Positions 34,864 to 42,801 of a DNA stretch of 64,000 nucleotides are shown piece by piece (the stretch's first letter is position 1; every line of letters begins with the position of its first letter). Under the pieces are notes generated by a model. That model was not told the DNA's origin. It did not search any database and saw only the letters and a program-made list of their open reading frames with translations. The DNA is from Eikenella exigua (GTDB taxonomy: Bacteria > Pseudomonadota > Gammaproteobacteria > Burkholderiales > Neisseriaceae): NCBI RefSeq assembly GCF_008805035.1, contig NZ_CP038018.1:186001-250000 (forward strand). Direction: 5' to 3'. The translations under genes and the position numbers were made by a program.

Positions 34864-34979
34864 AGACCTTTCCGATAGCCCGCCTTAATTTGGCGGGCTG
34901 CTTCTTTCTGGTAGCCCTCGAATTCTTCCAAGGTCAAACCGTCAATCGCACTTGGCGGCCAACCAAACCACCACGCCAT
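34860..34979 (-). CDS. Tail chaperone extension gpE' (likely made by frameshift)
   Basis: Reading from ATG 34979 gives 39 residues (MAWWFGWPPSAIDGLTLEEF and on), the WPPS pattern of P2 gpE-type proteins. The same frame is open upstream to the end of the gene at 35032, in the +1 (equivalently -2) frame. The internal ATG has no SD, so the product is probably the C-terminal part of a frameshift fusion, as in P2 E/E' and Mu gp41/gp42. Confidence 0.65.
   Translation of the reverse strand: MAWWFGWPPSAIDGLTLEEFEGYQKEAARQIKAGYRKGL
34877..34909 (+). terminator. Terminator of the moron-like gene
   Basis: AGCCCGCC (34877-34884), loop TTAATTT, GGCGGGCT (34892-34899), then a pyrimidine-rich GCTTCTTTCT. 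It sits in the coding region of gpE' on the other strand. Confidence 0.65.
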
Positions 34980-35031
34980 ATCGGCACAGGCTTCGCGCAA
35001 CGCACGGATGTTTTCCTCGCGCGACCTTTTT

Positions 35032-35319
35032 TCAGACGGCTTCTTCCTGTCCGAAGCGAAAAGTGGCCTGCAACTTATTCAAGTCTTCAATATCCAACTC
35101 GTCCAAATCTTCCGGCACTAGCCCGGTAATGCGTGACAAAATAGCCAGACCCTGTGCCGTCTCGCCCTCGATGTGCAATACCGCGCGCAGATCGCCCACC
35201 TTGGCACGGCGCACCGTAATCTGTTCCAATGTCTGGCCGGTGGCTAGTCGCACTGGGTATTTCAGTTTGATGGTAGTGGTTATGCCTAAGTCTTCCTGCA
35301 GCTGTTTTGCATCACTCAT
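35032..35319 (-). CDS. Tail assembly chaperone gpE-like
   Basis: 95 residues, MSDAKQLQEDLGITTTIKLK, with YPVRLATGQTLEQITVRRAK and a conserved helical end (DLDELDIEDLNKLQ). Tail tape-measure chaperone of Mu/P2-like phages. AAGGATT precedes the ATG; a TTG at 35328 would be the alternative. The hairpin and dyad C precede it. Confidence 0.82.
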   Translation of the reverse strand: MSDAKQLQEDLGITTTIKLKYPVRLATGQTLEQITVRRAKVGDLRAVLHIEGETAQGLAILSRITGLVPEDLDELDIEDLNKLQATFRFGQEEAV

Positions 35320-35385
35320 TTTTTGCAATCCTTTTTCAAATTGGCCGGGCGGCGCGGCCTGATAAAACCGCCGGTGGTAAATAAA

Positions 35386-35415
35386 AATCCCTACATCGGA
35401 TTTGATGTAGGGATT
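35386..35415 (-). terminator. Hairpin downstream of dyad C
   Basis: 12-bp stem AATCCCTACATC / GATGTAGGGATT with a 6-nt loop and a T run leftward. It lies between dyad C and the chaperone gene. Confidence 0.75.
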
Positions 35416-35440
35416 GTCGCTTGCGGGCGCTTTAAAGGTC

Positions 35441-35458
35441 TTTTAAACGGCTTTAAAA
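35441..35458 (-). promoter_or_regulatory. Late-operon dyad C (upstream of tail chaperone)
   Basis: Leftward TTTTAAAGCCGTTTAAAA followed by GACC; one mismatch from perfect symmetry. It starts three bases beyond the tail-tube stop and lies 122 bases before the chaperone ATG. Confidence 0.6.
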
Positions 35459-35460
35459 AA

Positions 35461-35976
35461 CTATGCCCCGATATTGCGCCGGTAGGTCTCTTCCACGTCC
35501 ACGCTGTCTACGCGGTATTCGTTGCGCAGGGCGTTGTAGTACAGCACTTCGCGCCCGTCCAACACTTGGCGGATTTCGGTGGTCTGGTAGGTGCTGGAGA
35601 ACTCCGCCTTTTCTTTCGGTTTGTAGCCGCCCAACGCATTCTTGCTGAAGGTGGCGGTTACCATCGTTACCAGCGGCACTTCCTTCACGCGGCCGGTGGT
35701 ATCGTAGGTTTCCACGTTGGCACGCACCATCAGCTGCACCGCTTTGTAGGGGTTGGCGGCTTTGCGCGCCACTTCGGGGAAAAAGCTGTTCCAGGTAATC
35801 TCGCCCTCGAGTGCGGCCACGCCCATCGGCAGCTTGACCGTGCCTTTCAGCCCCAGTCCTTTGTACTCGTCCTGCTCAAACTCAAACTCCGGCAGTTTGA
35901 ACTCGCTGGCCTTGCCCAACAGGTCGTTGCCGTCGATGTAGACGTTGGCGTTGTAAATCACTTTGATATCGGACAT
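35461..35976 (-). CDS. Major tail tube protein (P2 FII-like)
   Basis: 171 residues, IYNANVYIDGNDLLGKASEF and LPEFEFEQDEYKGLGLKGTV, typical of contractile tail tubes. Polymerises inside the sheath. Fifteen bases after the sheath gene. Confidence 0.92.
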   Translation of the reverse strand: MSDIKVIYNANVYIDGNDLLGKASEFKLPEFEFEQDEYKGLGLKGTVKLPMGVAALEGEITWNSFFPEVARKAANPYKAVQLMVRANVETYDTTGRVKEVPLVTMVTATFSKNALGGYKPKEKAEFSSTYQTTEIRQVLDGREVLYYNALRNEYRVDSVDVEETYRRNIGA

Positions 35977-35990
35977 CTTTCATTCCTTCC

Positions 35991-37388
35991 TTATCGTTGG
36001 CTGACCAAGTTGGCCAGATATTTGCGGGTCATCACGCTGGCATTGCTGATGCGCTCGGCCGGCAGCTTGGGCGTGTATTCGTATTTGAGCGGCACTTGGC
36101 CTTTCGAGAAGGCATCCACCAAGTCGTAGTCGTAATCCAAGTCCACGCTGTAGCCGACAATGGATTGCAGGGTGCCCAGATAGGTGCGGATGGAGCCGAG
36201 CAGGCTGTCAATCAGGGCATCGTCAATCGGGCGGTCGATATACTGCAATTCGAAGCGGCGGATGGATTCGTCGATCACGTCGCCGGTGCGTTGCGCCACT
36301 TCGAAGTTTTTTATGTGGCTGACGGTCGGGAAGCAGGCCAGGCGGTTGCCCCAGAGGCGGTAGCCGGTGCCGTAGCTGTTGAACACCGTGGTAATGCCTT
36401 TTTCGTTGAGGCGGTTGGTGTCGCTCTGCGGGTCGTCGGCGCGGGCGGTCAGCGGCATTTCGATGCCGGTCACGCCCAGCAGGTCGCGGTTGGACGAGCT
36501 GTACCAGTAGCCCTGTTCCACATCGGTCTTCATGCGCAGGCCGGCAGCGTGGGTAGCCAGGCTCTCCACGCCGAGCAAACCCAACACATAGGGATAGAAC
36601 AGCATCATACGGTCGCTGGAGGTTTGGAAGTTGATGCTGCCCAACGGGCCACGGCCTTCGATGGCCTTGCTCAGGGTGGTCTGCTGCGGGGCGGCGGCGT
36701 AGCCGATAGCCTTAATCTGCTCGGCCAGCACTTCGATGGCGGCACGGCATTTGGCGGTCTTGTCGTACTCGGGGACGATGATGATTTTGGCATCGGCGCC
36801 GAAGCGGTTGAAGCCTTCAATCACCGCCTGCAGGCCGGTGCGTTTGCCGGTGGCGGCCACATAGGCGCCGATGATCTCTTCTTCGGTTACCTTGGACGGG
36901 TCGGTGTAGGTATAGCTGATGGTCGGCGTGGTCGGTTTGGTTTTGAACACAATCTCGCCGGCCAGGGCATCGGTGACGGTGTAGTCGCTGCCCTCGTTCA
37001 GGGCGCTGGCACCGTCTTTTACCGTGTAACCCGTTTGCAAAGCCGGATGGGCGGTGCGGGCGGTCAGGGTGTCGGCATCGACCGTCAGCGCCTCGTCAGC
37101 CACGCTGCTCTTATGCTTGGCCGGGTCGCACACATTGACCACATAGGCGGTACCGGCCTTGTAGCGGGTAAAGATATTGGCGGCATCAGACAGGGTAAAA
37201 CCCTTGCCGGTCAGGCTGCTGCCAAATTGCAAGAAATCGCGGGCGGCTGCGCATACGGTCAGGGTATTGATCGCACCGGCCGGAGCCGTGCCGACAATGG
37301 CGGTAATCGCGCCGTCTGCGGTGTAGATCGGGCTGGTGCCGCCGTCGATACGTTTGGTTTCCGTACCGTGGTGGAAAGCTGCGGACAT
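35991..37388 (-). CDS. Tail sheath protein
   Basis: 465 residues. Sheath features: PIYTADGAITAIVGTAPAG near the N-terminus and, near the C-terminus, RRFELQYIDRPIDDALIDSL and SYSVDLDYDY-like segment. Its presence shows a contractile (myovirus) tail. Full length, ATG at 37388. Confidence 0.93.
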   Translation of the reverse strand: MSAAFHHGTETKRIDGGTSPIYTADGAITAIVGTAPAGAINTLTVCAAARDFLQFGSSLTGKGFTLSDAANIFTRYKAGTAYVVNVCDPAKHKSSVADEALTVDADTLTARTAHPALQTGYTVKDGASALNEGSDYTVTDALAGEIVFKTKPTTPTISYTYTDPSKVTEEEIIGAYVAATGKRTGLQAVIEGFNRFGADAKIIIVPEYDKTAKCRAAIEVLAEQIKAIGYAAAPQQTTLSKAIEGRGPLGSINFQTSSDRMMLFYPYVLGLLGVESLATHAAGLRMKTDVEQGYWYSSSNRDLLGVTGIEMPLTARADDPQSDTNRLNEKGITTVFNSYGTGYRLWGNRLACFPTVSHIKNFEVAQRTGDVIDESIRRFELQYIDRPIDDALIDSLLGSIRTYLGTLQSIVGYSVDLDYDYDLVDAFSKGQVPLKYEYTPKLPAERISNASVMTRKYLANLVSQR

Positions 37389-37397
37389 AATAATCTC

Positions 37398-37895
37398 CTA
37401 GGGTTTGGGTTTGATATCGGGGTTGAGCGGCTGGCCTTGCTGCCGCAGGTACAGGCTGCTGACTTTGGGTCGGGTATCCGCCGGGCGGCGTTCGACCTGT
37501 TGGGTTTCGGTTTGGGCAATCAGCTGGTACTGCCATGCCCCGCCTTCTTCGGCCAAAAACTGCTCGCTGATTAAATGGCACGGTTCGCAGTCTGGCGGGC
37601 GGTAGCCGGTGATGGCCAGCCGCAATGCGTCGAGCAGATCCAAGGCCGCGCCGTCATGGTTCAGGCCGCGCCCGAACACGGTCAGCGCCAGTGTGACGTC
37701 GCGCTGCTGGCCGATTAGGCCGAGGCCGTCCGGGCGGGCAAACTTGCTGCCTTGATAACCGACCAGCACCGCGCCCAGCGGTGCCATAAAGCGGTAGCCG
37801 GCCGGGTCGTCGGGGAACAGCTCCACCGTGTAGGCGGGCAGCTCGGCGGCCAAGTAATCGCGCACGGCGGTCAGAATCGGGCGGGTGGCAGACAT
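37398..37895 (-). CDS. Head-tail joining protein, Mu Gp37-like
   Basis: 165 residues from MSATRPILTAVRDYLAAELP. Its ATG overlaps the upstream stop (TGATG at 37893-37897). Matches the Gp37 family of Mu-like phages. Placed between Gp36 and the sheath, so a neck or tail-completion role is likely. Confidence 0.75.
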   Translation of the reverse strand: MSATRPILTAVRDYLAAELPAYTVELFPDDPAGYRFMAPLGAVLVGYQGSKFARPDGLGLIGQQRDVTLALTVFGRGLNHDGAALDLLDALRLAITGYRPPDCEPCHLISEQFLAEEGGAWQYQLIAQTETQQVERRPADTRPKVSSLYLRQQGQPLNPDIKPKP

Positions 37896-38335
37896 CAGTA
37901 GCCTCCCCAATCCTGCTTGGCATTGCCGCGCACACGGTAGGCACCGCGCTCGGCCTGCGGCCGCTCGGTATCGCTGGCCAATTCGTCGGCACGCACACCC
38001 AAATGCAGCTTGCCATCACGTACCTGCGCCAAAAGCTTGAGCGCGTTGTCGTAGGCTGCCTGCAAAGGTTTGGGGAAATCGGCAGTGTTGATGCGGCGGG
38101 TATGCAGCCAGTAGCGCGCGATGTCGCTGCACACCGGCCGCAGGATGCTGGGTACCGGCTCCAGCGGCAGGGTGTAACGACCCATCAGGTAGCCGTCGGC
38201 AATTTCGCAGGCATAAGCGATGGCTCTGTCGACCACCGCCCAGTCCGGCTCGGTGCTGCCGCCGATATCGTTGGTCAGTTGGATCAGCTCGGCCAGGCTG
38301 ACGGCAGCCTTGATGTCTTCGCGCGTGATATACAT
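37895..38335 (-). CDS. DUF1320 (Mu Gp36-like) head-tail connector protein
   Basis: 146 residues, MYITREDIKAAVSLAELIQL, with AIAYACEIADGYLMGRYTLP and the RPVCSDIARYWLHTRR helix, the DUF1320 pattern. Neck adaptor by position. Confidence 0.85.
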   Translation of the reverse strand: MYITREDIKAAVSLAELIQLTNDIGGSTEPDWAVVDRAIAYACEIADGYLMGRYTLPLEPVPSILRPVCSDIARYWLHTRRINTADFPKPLQAAYDNALKLLAQVRDGKLHLGVRADELASDTERPQAERGAYRVRGNAKQDWGGY

Positions 38336-38338
38336 GGC

Positions 38339-38704
38339 TTATTCCTTTTTGCCTCTGCCGCGTGCTTTGCCCTGTTCTTCAGCCTGCTCGGCAGATTCTG
38401 CCGGCTGTTCGGTTTCAGCCTGTGCCGGCTGCTCTGTCTCGGCAGGCTCGGTTTCGGCCTCAGTCGGTTGTTCGGGCTGGGTCGGTTCGGCAGGCGGCTG
38501 TTCCGGCACCGGTGTTGTGCCGTCCGGCTGGTAGCCGGATGCGGCCAAGTCTGCGTCCGAGATGCTGCCTGCGGTCACATGTGCGGCCACCAGCTCGTAC
38601 TGCTCGGGTGTCAGGTCTACGGCCTCACCAGACTCAACGCGGAATTCCTTGCCCTCGGCATCAGCCAGAATCAGCGGGGTGTTGGCGATATAGGTTTTAA
38701 TCAT
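38339..38704 (-). CDS. Low-complexity structural accessory protein
   Basis: 121 residues. The first 60 are folded-looking (MIKTYIANTPLILADAEGKE); the second half is a run of Pro/Glu/Gln/Thr repeats (PTQPEQPTEAETEPAETEQP) ending in a basic patch. Resembles Mu-type Gp35-like head proteins only by position. Confidence 0.6.
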   Translation of the reverse strand: MIKTYIANTPLILADAEGKEFRVESGEAVDLTPEQYELVAAHVTAGSISDADLAASGYQPDGTTPVPEQPPAEPTQPEQPTEAETEPAETEQPAQAETEQPAESAEQAEEQGKARGRGKKE

Positions 38705-38706
38705 GG

Positions 38707-39048
38707 CTAACCCCTCAGTAAAACTTGGATCAGCTCGCCCGCGCCGGCAGCGGCACTGCGGGCAATACCGACGGCCTTGGCACTGCCGGCAGTTTTAACG
38801 GCGCAGCCTTGGGCATCGGGCGATACCTCGTCACCTACGGCCACCGTGCCGCCGCTTTCCACTACCACTGTGCCGATGGTGTCAACGGCCAAGATTTCGT
38901 TGATGTCGGCATCGTAAGGGGTGGCGCCCAGCACCTTGTCGGTAGCCGTAGCCTGTTTGCCGGCGAAGCTCACAAAACGGTTGGCCACGATTTTGCCGGT
39001 GGTTTTAACGGTGGTGACCAAGACCACCTGTTTGGTCGGTTTAGACAT
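38707..39048 (-). CDS. DUF2190-like capsid decoration protein
   Basis: 113 residues of small beta-rich protein (VVESGGTVAVGDEVSPDAQG, GIARSAAAGAGELIQVLL), the pattern of DUF2190 proteins that trim or stabilise capsids. Directly after the capsid gene. Confidence 0.75.
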   Translation of the reverse strand: MSKPTKQVVLVTTVKTTGKIVANRFVSFAGKQATATDKVLGATPYDADINEILAVDTIGTVVVESGGTVAVGDEVSPDAQGCAVKTAGSAKAVGIARSAAAGAGELIQVLLRG

Positions 39049-39099
39049 ATTGGTTCTCCTTCAGGCTACCTGAAAATCTCAGGCAGCCTGTTTTTAGGT

Positions 39100-40035
39100 T
39101 TAAGCAATGGCTTTCTCGAAGAGATAGCCGCAGGCACCGCCGATGGCGGCAGCTTTACGGATGTCGGTGTAGCGCACGTACTCCACCTTGCCGCCCACGC
39201 CTTCGTAGCGGTCTACTACCGGCATGCCGCGGCGGCGGAAGGTATAGCCGAAGGCGGGCATACCTTCGTCGTTGCCGGCTTCGACCGGTTTCGGGCGTAC
39301 GATCAGGCTGGCGAAATTGCCCCACACATCCTTGGTGGCTTTCTTGCCGTCGGGTGTGGAGATGGCCTCGCCGACGATGATTTCTTCCACATCCAAGAGG
39401 CGGGTCAGTTGCTCGAGCGTAAGAATCCCGCGGTCGCTGTTGGCCGACAATTGCCCACGCAAGCCTTTATGTAGGATCAGCTTGCTGTACACCGATGCCC
39501 CCAATACCAGCACGTTCGGGCGCACGCCACAGGCGGCACGCACTACTTCCCTTGCATTGGCAATATCGGCCTGTACATCGGAGGTATCGTCGCTCCACTG
39601 CTTGGTGGCCGACAGGTCTTTGCTGTGGCCGCTCTCGTAGGTGGGCTTGGCCTGAATCAGCGCGGCAATCTCCAACTCCTGTCGCAGCTGGATACCGGCG
39701 GTCACGCGGCGGGTGGCCTTGGCCTTCTCATCAAACACCGATTCGTGCTGTGCGCGGTAGTCCACGCCGGCGGCCAAATCGTGCTCTTCCAACACCACCG
39801 ACATCTTGCCCGGGAAGTCCAGCGTAATCACATTGCTGGCGGCACCCACGGCACGTTCGGTTTCATACTCGATCAGCGAGCCTTTACCGAACTTCGGCAC
39901 TTTGATGCCTTCCTTCTCGGTCAGTACCACCGGCATGATGCGTTCGCCGATGAAACCACCCTGTCTGTAGCCCAGCGCCAGTTTGGTCAATACTTCGTCC
40001 ACTTGGCGCAGGTTGCCTAAATACGTGTTGCTCAT
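39100..40035 (-). CDS. Major capsid protein
   Basis: 311 residues, MSNTYLGNLRQVDEVLTKLA, IMPVVLTEKEGIKVPKFGKG and a C-terminal FRRRGMPVVDRYEGVGGKVE. HK97-fold capsid of Mu/B3-like phages. It follows protease/scaffold as in Mu (I-Z-T). A DUS pair with a local and a degenerate copy follows at 39063-39090. Confidence 0.9.
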   Translation of the reverse strand: MSNTYLGNLRQVDEVLTKLALGYRQGGFIGERIMPVVLTEKEGIKVPKFGKGSLIEYETERAVGAASNVITLDFPGKMSVVLEEHDLAAGVDYRAQHESVFDEKAKATRRVTAGIQLRQELEIAALIQAKPTYESGHSKDLSATKQWSDDTSDVQADIANAREVVRAACGVRPNVLVLGASVYSKLILHKGLRGQLSANSDRGILTLEQLTRLLDVEEIIVGEAISTPDGKKATKDVWGNFASLIVRPKPVEAGNDEGMPAFGYTFRRRGMPVVDRYEGVGGKVEYVRYTDIRKAAAIGGACGYLFEKAIA

Positions 40036-40068
40036 GTTTTTATCTTCCTTTACTGGATAAACGGTTAA

Positions 40069-40536
40069 TCAATTTGCCGTGCGGCGCGCGGCTTCTTCGT
40101 AGGTGATGCCCTCGGCTTTCTGCAAAGCCAAAGCCCGCTCGTGGTGGCTCATGCCCTCGGCGAAGTTCAGGCTGCCTTTGGCCATCTGCCCGGTCGGCAG
40201 CTGCTGCGGCAGCACCGCCGCCAAAAACTTGCGCAGCGCAGCGCCCAGCGGCTTGGCTGCCTCACCCTCGCCGAAGTCGGCGGTGGTGTGCTCGGGGTGC
40301 TCTGCAAAATCCAGCACCTGCACTACCAAGGCTTTGTCGGCAGGTTTCAGGCGGCCTTCTTTTACTAAGCCCTCGGCAAAGTCGGCGTTTTGCTTGTGCG
40401 ACGCGTCGCGCAAATCTTTTGCCTGTTCGTCTTGCAGTTTTTTCAATTCGGCCTTGGCCTGGGCGGCATCGGCCTCCGCCTTCTCACGTGCGGCCTTTTC
40501 GGCAGCCAGTGCGGCGGCTTGGTCTTGTTCAGACAT
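40069..40536 (-). CDS. Nested scaffolding protein (Mu gpZ-like), in-frame internal start
   Basis: 155 residues starting MSEQDQAAALAAEKAAREKA inside the protease gene, same frame. A strong AAGGAG stands seven bases before this ATG. Ala/Lys/Glu-rich coiled coil followed by a C-terminal domain. Mirrors the nested I/Z arrangement of Mu. Confidence 0.75.
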   Translation of the reverse strand: MSEQDQAAALAAEKAAREKAEADAAQAKAELKKLQDEQAKDLRDASHKQNADFAEGLVKEGRLKPADKALVVQVLDFAEHPEHTTADFGEGEAAKPLGAALRKFLAAVLPQQLPTGQMAKGSLNFAEGMSHHERALALQKAEGITYEEAARRTAN

Positions 40537-41172
40537 GGGAGACTCCTTATGGTCGGTTGGGTTGGGGGTGGGAGGGGGATCGGCAAACAACACCGGGTCG
40601 GGAGGCAGGTCGGGCCGGGCGGCCATTTCCTTGATGCCTTCGATTTCCCAGTCCGGCACCACCTTGTCGGCGGCGTCTTGGCCAAACTGGGCAATCAGCC
40701 ATTCGCGCATATTGCGCCACAGCCGGGCGGCGATACCGTGTGCCGCCTCGGAAAACTCAATCACGCCGTCCTCGGCCGCGCCGAACTCAATCGCCCGCAG
40801 CCCCTTGACTGCCGGGGCGTGTGCGCCGAGGAAGCCGACATGGCGCAGGTAGTAGCTGTCCGGCACCGGGTTGTTCGGATGGCCGGGCGGCCAAAAGGAG
40901 GCGGATACCTTCTTGTAGCGGCCGGCGCGGACGGCAGCGGCAAAGCCATCATCCATTTGGGCAAACTCGGCAGTCAGGCTGCCGCCGTCAGCCGCCAGCT
41001 TCGGCACCCAGCCGTAGGCCGGGGCGTTCATGGCCGGATGGCCGATGACAATCGGTGCTTCGTGCAGCTTCGGGTCGTACACTTCGGCGGCACGCTGTAC
41101 GTCGGCATCCGTGATGTTCCACCGGCTGCCATCGGCGCTGATGCGCTCGCCACTTCGAAAAATCTCAAACAT
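40069..41172 (-). CDS. Prohead protease (Mu gpI-like) with fused scaffold
   Basis: 367 residues. N-terminal part: RWNITDADVQRAAEVYDPKL, APIVIGHPAMNAPAYGWVPK and YKKVSASFWPPGHPNNPVPD (Ser in KVSAS), as in Mu gpI. The C-terminal third is the helical scaffold. First gene of the capsid operon; the ATG follows a hairpin that covers its ribosome-binding site. Confidence 0.9.
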   Translation of the reverse strand: MFEIFRSGERISADGSRWNITDADVQRAAEVYDPKLHEAPIVIGHPAMNAPAYGWVPKLAADGGSLTAEFAQMDDGFAAAVRAGRYKKVSASFWPPGHPNNPVPDSYYLRHVGFLGAHAPAVKGLRAIEFGAAEDGVIEFSEAAHGIAARLWRNMREWLIAQFGQDAADKVVPDWEIEGIKEMAARPDLPPDPVLFADPPPTPNPTDHKESPMSEQDQAAALAAEKAAREKAEADAAQAKAELKKLQDEQAKDLRDASHKQNADFAEGLVKEGRLKPADKALVVQVLDFAEHPEHTTADFGEGEAAKPLGAALRKFLAAVLPQQLPTGQMAKGSLNFAEGMSHHERALALQKAEGITYEEAARRTAN

Positions 41173-41177
41173 AAAAA

Positions 41178-41210
41178 ATCCCCATCACTCGTGTTAAGCG
41201 AATGATGGGG
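41178..41210 (-). promoter_or_regulatory. Leader hairpin covering the protease ribosome-binding site
   Basis: Leftward CCCCATCA ... TGATGGGG with inner TCG/CGA pairs, then ATTTTTT and the ATG. The GGGGA six bases before the start is in the 3' arm. Confidence 0.6.
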
Positions 41211-41230
41211 CATGGGCTACCTGAAAGTCC

Positions 41231-41246
41231 TTTAAACGGGTTTAAA
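41231..41246 (-). promoter_or_regulatory. Late-operon dyad B (upstream of protease)
   Basis: Perfect 16-bp dyad TTTAAACCCGTTTAAA in the leftward direction, followed by GGAC, 58 bases before the protease ATG. A near-perfect DUS (11/12) lies between. Confidence 0.65.
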
Positions 41247-41336
41247 AAAATACCTCCGAAGCCGGCATCGCCAAATTTGCGTTTTAAGCGCGTTCTGGCA
41301 GCGGGATAAGCAAACGTACCAAACCGTAAAAAGACA

Positions 41337-41360
41337 TCGGTCAGGAACGTTCCTGACCGA
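41337..41360 (-). terminator. 24-bp perfect palindrome after mor
   Basis: Perfect palindrome centred on AACGTT, with arms TCGGTCAGGA... and its complement, 13 bases beyond the mor stop. Leftward it is followed by TGTCTTTTT, so it can terminate the early transcript; a protein-binding role is also possible. Confidence 0.65.
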
Positions 41361-41373
41361 CCTTGTGCGCGTT

Positions 41374-41745
41374 TTAATCTGTTTTACTCCCTTTGCCTTT
41401 CCCTTCATCGAACAAATCCTGCTGTGCGGCGTCGATTTTAGCCTGTCGTACCCGTTCGATGATGCGGTAAATCCACTGCTCCGAAAACCCGTACTCGCGT
41501 GCCAGCTCTTTTTGATTGGTACCGTCGAACTTGTCAAAGATTTCTACGTCGCGCTCGTCGATGTCCCACAGCACCCCGTGCGGGATATACAGGTTCTGTC
41601 CGCCCCATTCCCGCGCCATACGTTTGGCCACATGGTTACCGATGGTTTTGGCCTGTTTTTTGTCCGCCACCCCGGCAGAATGCACTTCCTCTCCGACCTT
41701 GGCTGCCAAATCGGACAGCAGCTCGGCCACCCTTGCCTGCGTCAT
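41374..41745 (-). CDS. mor: Mor-family transcription activator
   Basis: 123 residues, MTQARVAELLSDLAAKVGEE; the C-terminal HTH is NQKELAREYGFSEQWIYRII. Mor and C activate middle and late promoters of Mu through a dyad. Only one such protein is present here, so it may serve all four dyads. Its ATG overlaps the gp16 stop (ATGA). Confidence 0.9.
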   Translation of the reverse strand: MTQARVAELLSDLAAKVGEEVHSAGVADKKQAKTIGNHVAKRMAREWGGQNLYIPHGVLWDIDERDVEIFDKFDGTNQKELAREYGFSEQWIYRIIERVRQAKIDAAQQDLFDEGKGKGSKTD

Positions 41746-42218
41746 GTTCCCGCTCCTTCCCGCGTTACCCGCTGTTTCCATTTTTTCAAATGCTCAATCA
41801 CCCGTGAGGCATCGTCCACACTCAGCCAGCCCTGATAATCCACGCCGGTCATGCGGCTGACGAAACGAGCCAGGCTCAATTCTGAAGGACTGCGTACCGC
41901 GCCCAAGCGGTGCAGCTCCAACCACAGGGCGCGGATTTTTTTGATTTGCGCGTCCACCCCGGCCGCCGCTTCGCGCACCGGGATATCAGGCTTGCCACCC
42001 TTAGCCTGCGCCTTGGTGGTGACCACAAAGCCCATCGCCTTCATGCCGCGCAGCGCCAGCTCCAGTTCGTCCAGCGACAGCTTGGTGCTGCTGGTCTTGC
42101 CGCCGCTGGCATTGGCCAGCAGCCTGCGGTAGGCGGCATCGTCCAGCATCAGCTGGTTTTTGGCCACGTGCAAGAGCTTAATCAGGCGGGCTTTCTTGTG
42201 GGCTTTGGGTTCACGCAT
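41742..42218 (-). CDS. Gp16-like protein (DUF1018)
   Basis: 158 residues from MREPKAHKKARLIKLLHVAK. KNQLMLDDAAYRRLLANASG and RFVSRMTGVDYQGWLSVDDA match Mu gp16 / DUF1018, of unknown function and found next to mor. AGGAGAG precedes the ATG. Confidence 0.85.
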   Translation of the reverse strand: MREPKAHKKARLIKLLHVAKNQLMLDDAAYRRLLANASGGKTSSTKLSLDELELALRGMKAMGFVVTTKAQAKGGKPDIPVREAAAGVDAQIKKIRALWLELHRLGAVRSPSELSLARFVSRMTGVDYQGWLSVDDASRVIEHLKKWKQRVTREGAGT

Positions 42219-42275
42219 TTGGACTCTCCTAATGTTCCACTGATGCCGCCGCATCGCAGCGGCATGGGTTGAACA

Positions 42276-42551
42276 TCACACTTTAACCAAGTCTTTGAGC
42301 TTCTCGCTCGGGGCAAACTTCACTTTGCGTTTGGCCGGAATCTCGACCGGCTCGCCGGTTTGCGGGTTGCGGCCGGTACGCGCTGCCGTCGTGATTACCT
42401 TGAACGTCCCGAAGCCGGGCAGGGTTATCCGCTCGCCTTTGGCCAAAGCCTCCGTGATACTGTGTTGCACGGCCATCAGCGCGATTTCGGCATCGGCCCG
42501 GCTCAATTCGCCGTGTTCGGCAATGGCTTTGATTAACTCTGATTTAGTCAT
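42276..42551 (-). CDS. Phage-encoded HU-family DNA-bending protein
   Basis: 91 residues, MTKSELIKAIAEHGELSRAD, with RITLPGFGTFKVITTAARTG and GRNPQTGEPVEIPAKRKVKF, the HU/IHF signature including the beta-arm proline. In Mu, host HU and IHF are needed for transposition and enhancer looping. Encoding its own may free the phage from host supply. Confidence 0.93.
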   Translation of the reverse strand: MTKSELIKAIAEHGELSRADAEIALMAVQHSITEALAKGERITLPGFGTFKVITTAARTGRNPQTGEPVEIPAKRKVKFAPSEKLKDLVKV

Positions 42552-42599
42552 GGTTTAACTCCTGTTTAAATTGCGGCAGGCCGTGCCGCTCGGTATTAC

Positions 42600-42797
42600 T
42601 TACTGGACGGTACACGCCTGGAACTCCTTGCCGGTTACCGCCTTAAACTCCTGCTTAATCAGCTCCATCGCAATCAGGCCGAGATTTTGCGCGATGCTGC
42701 CGCTGTCTTCTCCCGGCTCGGGCAGCCGTTCGTCTGACGTTATTTTCAGCATGACCCCGCGCGGGGTGTCGGCAATCATGATGGTTACGGTGGCCAT
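42600..42797 (-). CDS. Small early protein of unknown function
   Basis: 65 residues, MATVTIMIADTPRGVMLKIT, then acidic/proline EPGEDSGSIAQNLGLIAMEL. Starts five bases after the rdgC stop. Family not recognised. Confidence 0.65.
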   Translation of the reverse strand: MATVTIMIADTPRGVMLKITSDERLPEPGEDSGSIAQNLGLIAMELIKQEFKAVTGKEFQACTVQ

Positions 42798-42801
42798 ATC
42801 G

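Noticed and set aside
35997..37574. 525-codon frame opposite the sheath gene
   Set aside because: Glycine/valine-rich shadow of a high-GC coding sequence; the sheath protein is clear on the other strand.
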